Source: Chloracidobacterium sp.
GTDB taxonomy: Bacteria > Acidobacteriota > Blastocatellia > Pyrinomonadales > Pyrinomonadaceae
NCBI GenBank assembly: GCA_016711345.1
Contig: JADJTD010000001.1
Coordinates: 2,108,001-2,172,000, forward strand
Direction of reading: 5' to 3'
Length of the DNA: 64,000 bases
Part shown: one piece after another, positions 1 through 9,458 of the stretch
How positions within the stretch are numbered: position 1 is the first letter of the stretch
How the letters are laid out: every line of letters begins with the position of its first letter
Translations under genes and position numbers: made by a program
The notes under the pieces: model-generated
What the model was told of the DNA's origin: nothing
What the model saw: the letters and a program-made list of their open reading frames with translations, nothing else
The model's database searches: none

Positions 1-3000
1 ACCAATCGCATCGAAGGGAATATGATCGGAACCGACACAACCGGCAATGCCCCACTGAAAAATGGATTTGCGGGACTAGTAATTCTAAGCTCTGCCGCGA
101 ACAATACTATCGGTGGGTCGAACGACCGACGAAATATCATCTCCGGCAATGCCCCGAACAACGGCATCGTCATTGGGAACGGAGCCGGCCAAAATACGAT
201 ATCCGGCAATTATATTGGAATAAATAAAGCCGGAACAGCCGCCTTGCCGAATAAATGGGGAGTGGCATTACTTGACACAAGTAACGCAGTTGGAAGCTCT
301 ACAGGGCCGCCGAATATCGTTTCAGGTAATGAATTAGGCGTTGTTCTTTCAGGAGAGAGCGCACCCTTAAGCAGTGCAAATGTTATTAACAACCGGATCG
401 GAACCGATCCATCCGGCAACAATGCAATCCCTAACAGGCAAGGCGTCGTTCTCCTAGAAAATGTTACAAATGCGTCAATTTCACAGAACCTTATCTCCGG
501 AAACACAGAGCAGGGAATCCTAACCGGCGGCATCACCGTAGGGCCGTCAAACGTTTCGATTTCCGATAACAAGATCGGCACAAAGCAAAACGGCACCGAT
601 CCTTTGCCAAATAGGGACGGGGTCATTCTTTTCTCAGGCACAAACAACTCCACTGTATCCGGGAACACAATTTCAGGAAATACCTATAGTGGTTTGCAGT
701 TGGGGGGCGGCGGCGTTGGTTCGCAGCTGGCACTGGATTTGGCTCACATCCTCGGCAGGGAAGAGCTGACCAAAACCCTGCCCATCGAGAATAATACGGT
801 CACCGGAAACCGTATAGGGACAACCAGCAGCGGATCCTTTGGGTTGGGAAATGGAAAAACGGGTGTCTTTCTTGCTGTCGATGCATTCAATAACCAGATA
901 GGCGGCAAGCGAAGCGCTTTTGAAGGCAACGTTATCTCTGGCAATGATCAAACTCCAGGTATCGGCATCGCTATCGGCACCCTTATCTTCGGTGGCGACT
1001 TCGATGTAGAAGACCATCCGACCGGCAATAAGATACAGGGCAACCGGATCGGAATTAAATCATCCGGTTATGCTGCGGTGTCAAACAATATCGGCATCAA
1101 GATCAAACTTGGCAATAACAACCTGATCGGCGGTGACACCAAGAACTGTATTCCGGATAATGGTTGCGAAATAGATGATTACGCAAACATCATCGGCGGC
1201 AATACGCAGCAAGGCATCTGGCTGGAGGGTGCGTTCGCAGCCAATAATTCCATCGTTTCTAATTACATCGGCGTCGCACCCGATGGAACGGCAATTGGCA
1301 ACGGAGCCGACGGGATATTTGTCAACCAAGCGTTGAACACGACCATACTTAACAACACGATTGGCAATAGCGGAGCGAATGGCATTCTTGTTGACGGAAA
1401 TGCTCCTGCGTTCAACGAGATCGGTCAGCAGCCGGTCAAGCGCGAGCTTGGTACGCCTCTGACACGGATCAGCGGTAATACTATAGGCATCTTCAAAGGG
1501 CTCGGGTTCGAATTTCCAGTAGAGGCTCCAAATGTTCTCGCCGGAGTTGCACTTTCGAACGTCCAAAATGTTCTTGTGGGCACCTTTCAACCGGGGGAAC
1601 CTAAGAATATTATCAGCGGCAATAACGGACCGGGCGTGTTGATCGAAGGGCCAAATTCTTACTCGAATCAGATCAACAATGCGATCATCGGCACCGACAG
1701 CGCAGGCACGCTCGGCATCGGCAACGGCGGCGACGGAGTAAAGATCGTGAACTCATCCAATAATATTATCGGTCAAGGCTCGGGCGGAATAACGATCGGG
1801 GGCAACGTCGGGAACGGCGTGATGTTAGAGGGACTCGGCGTTCAGTACAACAGCCTTTTAAGCGCCGACATAGGCGTCATAAACCATATCGGAGCCGCGT
1901 ATCTCCGCGTTGCCAACGGCCAGAACGGCGTCGCGATCATCAACGCGCCGAACAACACGATCGGCGGCGCCAATTTAACCTTGGGCAACAAAATTTCAGG
2001 TAATACGCGCAGCGGCATTTTTGTCAGTGGCCAAGGGTCGGTCGGCAACTTTATCAGGCGCAATCTCGTCGGCAATAGCCCTGTCGGCAGCGCATTCGGC
2101 AATACGTTGCATGGAATTCACCTGGCCGGCGGCGCGAGCAACAATATCGTTGGAGGCGACGATCCGGACGCAGGCAACACGATCGGCGGAAATGGCGGAA
2201 GCGGCATCTTTGTCGAAGACGGTGAACCCGCTCCCCGAACCGAAGGCACGCAATCAACCCAAAACAACCGCTTCACCCGTAACATTATTTTCGGCAATGC
2301 CGGCCTCGGGATCGATATTTTTCCGGTGGGCGTAAATCCAAATGACGGCGGTGACGGAGATAGCGGGCCTAATCGCGGCCAGAATTATCCTGAGATAGAC
2401 AATTTTTCAATCGACGGCAACGGCGACCTGATAGTTTTTTATCTCGTGGATACCGATCCGTCAAACGCAAACTACGGCGCTAACGGAATCAAGATTGAGT
2501 TCTTTATATCGGACGCCACTGGCCAAGGCAGGCTCCCGATCACATCGAGTGAGTTCTGGGCAATTAGCGACTACAATAACGGCGGTTTTAAACAGATAAA
2601 TCTCGGTAACGCTGCACAGTTAGGATTTCAGCTCGGCGATTCGCTAACGGCCGCCGCGACCGATGCAGACGGCAATACATCGGAGTTTGTGGCGAGCGGA
2701 TTTGTTCCGACGCCAACTCCGTCGTCCACGCCGACTCCTGAGCCTGTGATAAACGGGACGATAACGTATGGCAACGCCATCGACGCTCCGGCAGTGCGTT
2801 TTGTTTCAAACGCTCTTGTCCACGCGGCGGGCACGACGATCTCGATGACTACAGCAACAGGCGGTAATGGAGAATATTCTCTCAGCGGCTTTGATTCCGG
2901 CGCATACACGATCACGCCGTCAAAGGCCGGCGGCCAGAATAACGCGATAACCTCATTTGACGCGGCACTGATCTCGCAACATATGGTTGGGCCTCCGTTC

Positions 3001-3669
3001 CCTCAACTGACCGGGAACCAATTGAGCGTCGCAGATGTTAGTGGAAACGGTAATATTTCTTCATTCGATGCGGCGCACATCGCACACTATGTAGTTGCAA
3101 GTCCGCCAATAGGAGCGACCGGAAACTGGAAATTTGATCCACTAAGTAATTTCCACGTTGCGGTCAATAGTAGCATTGTCGGTGAGGACTACACGGCGTT
3201 CCTAATGGGCGAGGTTTCCGGAAACTGGCTCGACGGAGGGGCTCGTCCGGCCAAGGAATCGGATGGAAGCATCACTGTGAGAGCACAGCAGATGATTGCA
3301 TCTGCTAAAAACGAAGTCGTGATACCGATCCGGGTTGAGGGAGCCGCTAACAAAGGGATCATCGCCTATGAATTCGATCTCAGATATGATCCTTTCGTGA
3401 TAAGGCCGCAGACGGTTCCGGTCGATGTTGCGGAAACGGTCAGCAGCGGCCTTATCGCAGTGTCTAACTCCGAAACGCCGGGCTTACTAAGAGTCGCTGT
3501 TTACGGCCCAACGCCGATCACCGGAAACGGCCTTCTTTTGAATCTCAGATTCACAGCAGTCGGAACCACAGGCTCGGTGTCGCAGCTTGTTTGGGAACGG
3601 CTGATATTCAACGAAAATATCAGGCCTGTTTCGGCCAGTGGACGCATTGAATTGAAAGCGATACCTTAG
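1..3669 (+). CDS. Giant beta-helix surface protein, 3' part (5' end outside window)
   Basis: The frame is open from the first base, so this is the C-terminal 1222 residues of a longer protein. About the first 780 residues are a degenerate repeat with the pattern N-x-IGTD-x-x-G-x-x-x-x-x-N followed by N-x-ISGN, typical of right-handed parallel beta-helix proteins exported to the cell surface. A short Thr/Pro linker (about 2705-2750) follows. The C-terminal module has a small beta domain beginning ITYGNAI, two S-F-D-A-A segments of which the second forms an EF-hand-like loop (DVSGNGNISSFD, dockerin type I style), the block MGEVSGNW, and a cohesin-like domain containing GIIAYEFDLRYD. The same module ends the proteins at 16293-25085 and 53804-57175. 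An ECF sigma factor starts 49 bp downstream. Function is probably adhesion or matrix. The beta-helix and module calls are from visible motifs; the role is inferred. Confidence 0.85.
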   Translation, partial: TNRIEGNMIGTDTTGNAPLKNGFAGLVILSSAANNTIGGSNDRRNIISGNAPNNGIVIGNGAGQNTISGNYIGINKAGTAALPNKWGVALLDTSNAVGSSTGPPNIVSGNELGVVLSGESAPLSSANVINNRIGTDPSGNNAIPNRQGVVLLENVTNASISQNLISGNTEQGILTGGITVGPSNVSISDNKIGTKQNGTDPLPNRDGVILFSGTNNSTVSGNTISGNTYSGLQLGGGGVGSQLALDLAHILGREELTKTLPIENNTVTGNRIGTTSSGSFGLGNGKTGVFLAVDAFNNQIGGKRSAFEGNVISGNDQTPGIGIAIGTLIFGGDFDVEDHPTGNKIQGNRIGIKSSGYAAVSNNIGIKIKLGNNNLIGGDTKNCIPDNGCEIDDYANIIGGNTQQGIWLEGAFAANNSIVSNYIGVAPDGTAIGNGADGIFVNQALNTTILNNTIGNSGANGILVDGNAPAFNEIGQQPVKRELGTPLTRISGNTIGIFKGLGFEFPVEAPNVLAGVALSNVQNVLVGTFQPGEPKNIISGNNGPGVLIEGPNSYSNQINNAIIGTDSAGTLGIGNGGDGVKIVNSSNNIIGQGSGGITIGGNVGNGVMLEGLGVQYNSLLSADIGVINHIGAAYLRVANGQNGVAIINAPNNTIGGANLTLGNKISGNTRSGIFVSGQGSVGNFIRRNLVGNSPVGSAFGNTLHGIHLAGGASNNIVGGDDPDAGNTIGGNGGSGIFVEDGEPAPRTEGTQSTQNNRFTRNIIFGNAGLGIDIFPVGVNPNDGGDGDSGPNRGQNYPEIDNFSIDGNGDLIVFYLVDTDPSNANYGANGIKIEFFISDATGQGRLPITSSEFWAISDYNNGGFKQINLGNAAQLGFQLGDSLTAAATDADGNTSEFVASGFVPTPTPSSTPTPEPVINGTITYGNAIDAPAVRFVSNALVHAAGTTISMTTATGGNGEYSLSGFDSGAYTITPSKAGGQNNAITSFDAALISQHMVGPPFPQLTGNQLSVADVSGNGNISSFDAAHIAHYVVASPPIGATGNWKFDPLSNFHVAVNSSIVGEDYTAFLMGEVSGNWLDGGARPAKESDGSITVRAQQMIASAKNEVVIPIRVEGAANKGIIAYEFDLRYDPFVIRPQTVPVDVAETVSSGLIAVSNSETPGLLRVAVYGPTPITGNGLLLNLRFTAVGTTGSVSQLVWERLIFNENIRPVSASGRIELKAIP

Positions 3670-3718
3670 TAAGACCCTTGCTAAATGCTGTTTCGTATTT
3701 CAGAATCGAAATGGCACG

Positions 3719-4321
3719 ATGAATCCGACTCAAAAAAATGAGACCAATTTCAATTGTACTGAATTAGCAAAAGCCGATGCCGCGCTCGTAAAAGGGTGTC
3801 GGAAAGGTGACCAGACAGCGTGGAATACGCTGGTTGAACGCTATCAGCGATTGATCTTTGCAATACCGCGGCGTGCCGGCCTGAGCGAAGAACAAGCCGC
3901 TGATGTTTTTCAGGAAGTTTTCCTCACTCTCGTCGAAAAGATAGATTCCATCGAACAGCCAGAAAGGATACGGTCTTGGATAGTTACGACAGCTAAGTTC
4001 AAAAGCTGGGCGATAATTCGTGGCACAAAAGGCCTTTATTCACCGGGAACGGAAGAGGAAATGGAAGCCGAGATGGCCCGAATTGAAGACAAATCACCTC
4101 TTGCCGACGACTTGCTGATCGAGTTGGAAGAGCAGCATGTGATAAGGACAGCGCTGAAATTACTAGAAGAGCGATGTCAGCAAATCCTATCCATGATCTA
4201 TTTATGCGACCCGTCGGCTACTTATGCCGAAGTCGCCGCGGCCATCGGTGTCGGCGAAACAAGCATTAGCCCTTTACGTTCGAGGTGTTTAAAGAAACTC
4301 GAAAAAATGCTGACAAAATGA
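3719..4321 (+). CDS. ECF-type RNA polymerase sigma-70 factor
   Basis: A 200-residue protein with the two-domain layout of extracytoplasmic-function sigma factors, which recruit RNA polymerase to a small regulon. Region 2 lies at about residues 40-100, with the signature stretch EEQAADVFQEVFLTL just before the promoter-melting helix. A variable acidic linker follows (EEEMEAEMARIEDK). Region 4 at about 140-198 has the helix-turn-helix TYAEVAAAIGVGETSISPLR. It lies 49 bp after the giant surface-protein gene and 74 bp before the 163-aa gene, the CHAT protease and a subtilase, all on the same strand. No transmembrane anti-sigma factor is adjacent, so control may be by one of the cytoplasmic neighbours. 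The ribosome-binding site is weak. The family call is firm; the regulon is unknown. Confidence 0.93.
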   Translation: MNPTQKNETNFNCTELAKADAALVKGCRKGDQTAWNTLVERYQRLIFAIPRRAGLSEEQAADVFQEVFLTLVEKIDSIEQPERIRSWIVTTAKFKSWAIIRGTKGLYSPGTEEEMEAEMARIEDKSPLADDLLIELEEQHVIRTALKLLEERCQQILSMIYLCDPSATYAEVAAAIGVGETSISPLRSRCLKKLEKMLTK

Positions 4322-4395
4322 TGCTCAGTGTCTTTTTTCTATCTTTGTCGGCACTGTTTGATTGGAGATCGTTATTAATCGGGTCTTAAAAAGGC

Positions 4396-4887
4396 ATGAA
4401 GAATTCGGAAGAACAAAATATTGAGCACATTATCCGGCGTATGCTCACGGATCGTTCGGTCGACGCACCGCGTGATGCTGTAACGTATGCTCGAAACCTT
4501 TACCGCACACGAGCTTTAGAACCAAAAGCGTCGATAGTTAGACGCGTCCTTGCTGTAATGCAAGTAGATCTCGCACCGAACCGTGCCGCATTCGGCGAGC
4601 GTTCTTCTTCGAGCAGTCAGGCAAGACAAATGCTGTTTGAATCCGGCGACAACGCGGTCGATCTCCGAGTCACTGCCGTCGATGACAAATTTGATATTCG
4701 CGGGCAGATCCTCGGAGAAGGATTTGAAAATGGCGAGATCGAGATCACAGGCGTCCAACTCAAGGTAAGAGTCAAAATCGACAAAGCAAGTTCGTTCAGT
4801 GTCTCGGAACTGGCCGCAGGCGAATATGATCTGACGATCACAGGAAAAAATACAGAGATACAGATTGACAAAATCAATATCAAATAG
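4396..4887 (+). CDS. 163-aa beta-rich protein between sigma factor and CHAT protease
   Basis: No confident family assignment. Residues 1-60 look helical and charged (EHIIRRMLTDRSVDAPRDAV); residues about 60-85 are a Ser/Gln-rich linker; residues 90-163 look like a single Ig-like or carboxypeptidase-regulatory beta sandwich (FDIRGQILGEGFENGEIEI then SVSELAAGEYDLTITG). There is no signal peptide or membrane span, so it should be cytoplasmic. An AAAAGG sequence precedes the ATG. It sits between an ECF sigma factor and a CHAT peptidase gene, the place where an anti-sigma factor or a protease substrate would be expected. That role is inference from position only. A terminator-like hairpin separates it from the CHAT gene. 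Confidence 0.75.
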   Translation: MKNSEEQNIEHIIRRMLTDRSVDAPRDAVTYARNLYRTRALEPKASIVRRVLAVMQVDLAPNRAAFGERSSSSSQARQMLFESGDNAVDLRVTAVDDKFDIRGQILGEGFENGEIEITGVQLKVRVKIDKASSFSVSELAAGEYDLTITGKNTEIQIDKINIK

Positions 4888-4916
4888 TCCCCAATTCAGA
4901 ATTTCCCTGCCTCTAA

Positions 4917-4944
4917 ACGACGAAGGGTCGCGAACCTTCGTCGT
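4917..4944 (+). terminator. Hairpin between the 163-aa gene and the CHAT gene
   Basis: The arms ACGACGAAGG (4917-4926) and CCTTCGTCGT (4935-4944) pair perfectly over 10 bp with an 8-nt loop, and TTTCCTCTTGT follows. It probably terminates or attenuates the sigma-factor transcript before the CHAT gene. Confidence 0.6.
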
Positions 4945-4953
4945 TTCCTCTTG

Positions 4954-4959
4954 TATAAT
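4954..4959 (+). promoter_or_regulatory. Perfect -10 box just upstream of the CHAT start codon
   Basis: TATAAT ends 8 bases before the ATG at 4968. A transcript from this box would begin at or next to the start codon, giving a leaderless mRNA. No Shine-Dalgarno sequence is present and no convincing -35 box is visible; the -35 position overlaps the preceding hairpin. Confidence 0.45.
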
Positions 4960-4967
4960 TACAATAT

Positions 4968-7772
4968 ATGCGACGAGCAGACCTGGCAAAAAGCCTGATC
5001 TCAGCGGCAACCCAAGCAGAGCGTAAAAATCTGCTTGCTCAGAATATGCGCTTTGCCGATGTGCGTCTTGCAAGAGCGATCAGAAAGGCTTGCTACGCCG
5101 TGTGGACGGTTGATCCGATCAAAGCTCAACGCGGCTCCGCAGCAATGCGTGTCCTCGCAAAGATCAACGAAGATGATGAGATCCAGGCAATCAACTCGTG
5201 GATTGCCGGCATTTCCGACATCACCAAGGCAAGATTTAAGTCCGCAGTCGATAATCTTGAAAATGCCGGCAAACGTTTTACCGAAATCAGAAGATTCGGA
5301 GATTCTGCCCAAACACAAGTCGCAAAACTTCTCGCGCTAGCGATGCTCGGACGTTATGAAGAGGCGATCATTACAGGCGAAAAAGCACTAAAAATATTTG
5401 TTAAAGAAGGCGATCAGCTTGCGGCCGGAAAGATAGAGATGAATCTAAGCAACATCGTCTCCCGCCGCTCGCTCCATCACGAAGCCGAAAAATACTGTCT
5501 TTCCGCCCGGCGGCGTTTTATCAAAGCAAAAGAAAATTCGTGGAAGGCGATGGCCGAGAATGGCCTCGCAAATACTTACACCGAACTAAACGATTTTCAA
5601 AAAGCAGATAGATATTATCGAGTGGCGCTCGAAACCGCACGAGCGGAAAAAATGCGCGTGACTGAGGCCGAGATCGAAGCGAATTTGGGTAATCTCGCAC
5701 TTCTTCGCGGCCGCTATGCCGAGGCACTTAATTTTCTTGAACTGTCGCGTCAAAAATATGACGATCTTGGGTTGCCGCACGAATCTGCTATCGCCGATCT
5801 TGAGATCGCCGATATATATTCGGAACTGAATCTTGGCGCTGAGGCTGTGGCTCTATACGAACGTGTGACGCACGCATTTCATAAATTGGGCCTGCGTGCA
5901 GAGGAGGCACGTTCAAGGCTAAATTACGGCCGTACGCTTGTTTTGCAGAGCGATGATGCGGCTGCAAAACGTGAGCTAAAGGGCGCGCTGAAACTGTTTG
6001 AGAAAGAGAAGAATCAAACAGGCAGGTCGTCGGCACTGCTCTCGCTTACGGAATTTGCATCGCGGCAAAAGAACTTTGAGAATGCATATTCATATTTGGT
6101 CGATGCGACCGCTGCTCTGCGGCATAGCGAGAATCCAAGACACCAAATTCAAGTGAATCTTCTCGAAGGCGAATTGCATAGAAAGACCGGTAAATTTGAT
6201 AAAGCAATCAAAAAACTTAACGCGGCAAATGCACTTGCAAAAAAATATCGGCAATCAAATGCAAAGCAGTTTACATTAAATTCGCTTGGAAAAATTTCAC
6301 TCTCGCGTGGTGAAAATGCTAAAGCCAAGTCTTTTTTCAAGGACGCGATACGAACGATCGAACATCTGCGTTCGCCGTTAGCCGCCGAAGAGATCAGCAT
6401 GGCATTTTTTGGTTCAAGGCTTGAACCGTTTGAAAACCTCTCACAGCTTTTGTTGAACGAAAACAAACTCTCCGAGGCATTCCGCGTCATAGAAAGCGGC
6501 CGCGCGCGATCTTTGCTGGATTCTGCATCAGTTGACCGTCAAGACTCAAAAGTCTCCAAAAAACTCTCTGACAAACTAAAAGAATTGCGGGCGGAACTAA
6601 ATTTTTATTACAAAAAATTTGACAGTGCCGATGCGTCGGAAACGCAGCGACTCACATCCGACATCAATCGCCTCGAAACAAAACTCACTGACACGATGCG
6701 GCAGATCACAAGCCTGGAACTATCAGGATCGCGTGGCAATGGCAATCGGAGCGAGGCATTTAACGTTAAGACTGTGCAGAATCAGCTCGACGATGCGACT
6801 ACGCTTATAGAATTTGTTGAGTTCAAAGACAGCATCTCTGCATTCATCATTACAAGAAACAAGATCCGATTTGTTCGCGACCTGACCACAACATCGGATG
6901 TAAGCGAGACACTCGAAGAATTGCATTTTCAATTTGGAGCGCTGCGATACGGAAACGTGGAGCTCGCGAAATTTTTAGATGGCCTGAAATCCCGCGCTGA
7001 TAAATGCCTCGAAAGACTTTACGAGCAGCTTGTGCGTCCGATAGGAGATCATCTCTCGGGAAGCCGTCTGATAATCGTTCCGGTCGGCGGTCTCAACTAT
7101 GTTCCGTTTCAAGCTCTGAGCGATGGCAATAAATACTTGATCGAGGTTTTTGAAGTTAATTACGCACCAAGCGCTCGCGTCTGGACGACACTGCAAAAAC
7201 GGCGAACTAAAAAGATAGAAAATGGACTACTTATCGGATTTGCTGACGAAAGAATACCGCTCGTGGCAAATGAAATACGTAAAATTAAGCCCTTCGTGCC
7301 AAATCCAACCAGCTTCGTCGGCAAAAAAGCCTCGTTTTCGGCATTTATCAAAAACGCTCCCGACTTCGACCTTATCCACCTGGCATGTCATGGAAAATTT
7401 CGCCCCGATAATCCAATGTTCTCAAGCCTACATTTGGCAGACGGTTGGATCACAGTCCGCGACATTTGTTCTCAGAAATTAACAGCCAAACTCGTTACCC
7501 TAAGTGCATGCGAGACAGGGCTAAACAAAATATTTGCCGGAGAGGAAATATTGGGCTTGGCACGTGGATTTCTAACAGCCGGAGCCGATTCACTAGTCGT
7601 GAGTTTATGGGCAGTAGATGACGCAGCAACAGCACGTCTGATGCGAGATTTTTACACTAATCTGCAACGCAACGAAACAATCTCAGCATCTTTAAGAAAG
7701 GCGCAGTTAAGTTTTATACAACGCGGCGAACACCCCTTCTACTGGTCGCCGTTCGTATCGATCGGGAAATAA
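4968..7772 (+). CDS. TPR-CHAT domain caspase-like protease
   Basis: A 934-residue protein without signal peptide. The N-terminal 500 or so residues are tandem tetratricopeptide-type helical repeats (for example GRYEEAIITGEKAL, GRYAEALNFLELSRQKYDDLG). A coiled segment follows (about 530-600), then a C-terminal CHAT domain (about 640-934). The CHAT catalytic pair is visible: His808 in LACHG and Cys848 in SACETG, with the usual downstream GADSLVVSLWAVDD and a final HPFYWSPFVSIG. CHAT proteins are clan CD cysteine peptidases related to caspases and separases, in which the TPR part typically senses a partner. It lies between an ECF sigma factor/163-aa gene pair and an exported subtilase, suggesting a sigma factor-protease signalling cassette. 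Catalytic residues are intact, so activity is likely. Substrate is unknown. Confidence 0.93.
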   Translation: MRRADLAKSLISAATQAERKNLLAQNMRFADVRLARAIRKACYAVWTVDPIKAQRGSAAMRVLAKINEDDEIQAINSWIAGISDITKARFKSAVDNLENAGKRFTEIRRFGDSAQTQVAKLLALAMLGRYEEAIITGEKALKIFVKEGDQLAAGKIEMNLSNIVSRRSLHHEAEKYCLSARRRFIKAKENSWKAMAENGLANTYTELNDFQKADRYYRVALETARAEKMRVTEAEIEANLGNLALLRGRYAEALNFLELSRQKYDDLGLPHESAIADLEIADIYSELNLGAEAVALYERVTHAFHKLGLRAEEARSRLNYGRTLVLQSDDAAAKRELKGALKLFEKEKNQTGRSSALLSLTEFASRQKNFENAYSYLVDATAALRHSENPRHQIQVNLLEGELHRKTGKFDKAIKKLNAANALAKKYRQSNAKQFTLNSLGKISLSRGENAKAKSFFKDAIRTIEHLRSPLAAEEISMAFFGSRLEPFENLSQLLLNENKLSEAFRVIESGRARSLLDSASVDRQDSKVSKKLSDKLKELRAELNFYYKKFDSADASETQRLTSDINRLETKLTDTMRQITSLELSGSRGNGNRSEAFNVKTVQNQLDDATTLIEFVEFKDSISAFIITRNKIRFVRDLTTTSDVSETLEELHFQFGALRYGNVELAKFLDGLKSRADKCLERLYEQLVRPIGDHLSGSRLIIVPVGGLNYVPFQALSDGNKYLIEVFEVNYAPSARVWTTLQKRRTKKIENGLLIGFADERIPLVANEIRKIKPFVPNPTSFVGKKASFSAFIKNAPDFDLIHLACHGKFRPDNPMFSSLHLADGWITVRDICSQKLTAKLVTLSACETGLNKIFAGEEILGLARGFLTAGADSLVVSLWAVDDAATARLMRDFYTNLQRNETISASLRKAQLSFIQRGEHPFYWSPFVSIGK

Positions 7773-7860
7773 TTTTTGCATAAAGTGTATTTATCGGGGA
7801 TTTCGATACACTGTGGGTATATCAGGCAGTCTTTTCCGCTTGACCTGACGAGGTTTGGTT

Positions 7861-9270
7861 ATGAGTAAGTTTAAGAAGACAGGTGTTTTGGCATCGATCA
7901 TAGGATTTGTTCTGCTAGTCGGCTCAGCGACTTTGGCCTTCGCAAATACACCGGATGGAGACTGTAGCTGCGTACCGGATCAGGTTATAGTCCAACTAAC
8001 CAATGCGTCGAACTTACCGGCTATTGCAACTCAGTATGGCCTCGTTCAAACGCCGTTATCACAAGTTGCGTCGCCGCCGATTTACTTGATGCGTATCGCA
8101 AATGGACAAACACCAACTCAAGTCGTTACCGCTATGACCACTCCCGTTGATACGCGAATTATCTTCGCAGAGGTCAATCGCAAACTCACACAGGTAGAAC
8201 AGCCCGGACTATCTTGGACGCTAGGGCGCTCGTGGGCTATCGGTCGCTCGTGGGCAATCGGCAGCAGCGCAAAAGGCTATGCAAAGCAGTGGTTCCCCAA
8301 CCGAATTCGCCTAAACGAAGCCTTTGCAGTGGCCGGCACTAAAGGTTTGCGTGTAGACAACGGCCAGCCCATTGTCGTCGCAGTTCTCGATACAGGCATT
8401 GATCTGACACATCCGGCATTTTCAGGAAAGCTCACAGACCCTTCGACTTGGCGGGATTTTGTGAATGGCGACAACGACCCGAGCGAGGTTGGTGTGCTTC
8501 GACAGGATCCTGCGTTTGGGCACGGAACGCATGTTTCAGGCATAGTTGCATTGACGGTTCCCGACGCCAAAATAATGCCGCTGCGAATCCTCGATCGTGA
8601 CGGCTCAGGAGACCTTTGGCGCATAACAGCAGGCCTGATATGGGCTGCAAATAAAGGCGCCGATGTAGCAAATCTTAGCTTAGGTTACCCGGAAGATGTC
8701 CGTGTTCTCCACGATCTTCTCGACTGTGTGGATGTTGGAATAACGCCGACAGGAACGACTTTTCCTGAGATCGGAACCCGACGTTTGGCTGTATCAGTAG
8801 CTTCCGGCAATGGTGGCAGAACGACAAAGGTTTTTCCCGCCGCCGAGCAGCGTGACGGAATGTTATCGGTCGCTGCAAGCACTCGCTACGACTTGCTTGC
8901 CAGCTTTTCATCATACGAGCGTCACTGGGTTGATGTGACCGCTCCGGGAGAAGATATTGTAAGCGCTCTTCCCGGCGGGCGATATGGAATGTGGACTGGA
9001 ACATCAATGGCAGCACCAATCGTTGCGGGCATCACAGCTTTAGTAAAAGCAAGGTATCCAACTACTTTCGCATCGCCGCACCTTTTGCTTGAACATGTCA
9101 AAGAAACATCGGTGGACAAAGATTATCCTGCGCCGCCGCCATGGGGTGATACCGATGAAATCCGCCTTAATCGTGTTGACGCTCTGTGCGCCATTACGAA
9201 CGATACTAAATGTCCGATACCTTCAGTGAGGCCTTCCAATTTCGGCTTTGAGCAATTTCTCATAAAATAG
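7861..9270 (+). CDS. Exported S8 (subtilisin-like) serine protease
   Basis: A 469-residue protein. The ATG at 7861 is chosen over the in-frame TTG at 7855 because GAGG at 7850-7853 is well spaced from it. A signal peptide occupies about residues 1-30 (hydrophobic run to ATLAFA). Residues about 35-110 look like an inhibitor-I9-type propeptide. A curious run RSWAIGRSWAIG precedes the catalytic domain. The triad is complete: Asp177 (VLDTGID), His221 (GHGTHVSGI) and Ser382 (GTSMAAPI). It acts outside the cytoplasm, unlike the upstream CHAT protease, so direct CHAT-to-subtilase cleavage would require contact before export. It is on the same strand, 88 bp after the CHAT gene, and is closed by a terminator at 9306-9340. 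Confidence 0.92.
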   Translation: MSKFKKTGVLASIIGFVLLVGSATLAFANTPDGDCSCVPDQVIVQLTNASNLPAIATQYGLVQTPLSQVASPPIYLMRIANGQTPTQVVTAMTTPVDTRIIFAEVNRKLTQVEQPGLSWTLGRSWAIGRSWAIGSSAKGYAKQWFPNRIRLNEAFAVAGTKGLRVDNGQPIVVAVLDTGIDLTHPAFSGKLTDPSTWRDFVNGDNDPSEVGVLRQDPAFGHGTHVSGIVALTVPDAKIMPLRILDRDGSGDLWRITAGLIWAANKGADVANLSLGYPEDVRVLHDLLDCVDVGITPTGTTFPEIGTRRLAVSVASGNGGRTTKVFPAAEQRDGMLSVAASTRYDLLASFSSYERHWVDVTAPGEDIVSALPGGRYGMWTGTSMAAPIVAGITALVKARYPTTFASPHLLLEHVKETSVDKDYPAPPPWGDTDEIRLNRVDALCAITNDTKCPIPSVRPSNFGFEQFLIK

Positions 9271-9305
9271 TCGTCAATTTTAGGAGTTGGCTCTAAGGTG
9301 TGACA

Positions 9306-9340
9306 GAGGTTGTTGGTGAACCAGGTTTACCGGCAACCTC
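9306..9340 (+). terminator. Terminator after the subtilase gene
   Basis: GAGGTTG (9306-9312) pairs with CAACCTC (9334-9340), with an inner GGTGAA/TTTACC stem allowing one G-U pair, and is followed by TTTCTC. Confidence 0.7.
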
Positions 9341-9458
9341 TTTCTCATTCATTCATTTTCAAGAGATTCGTTTCCCATAGATGCAACAATGTGCTATATT
9401 GAGACGTACATCTTTGTGATTACTAAGATTTTGCTCTTTGAAAATTGATCGTGAATTG

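Noticed and set aside
1081..1590. 169-aa minus-strand ORF
   Set aside because: Antisense to the beta-helix repeat region; no independent start signal or domain.
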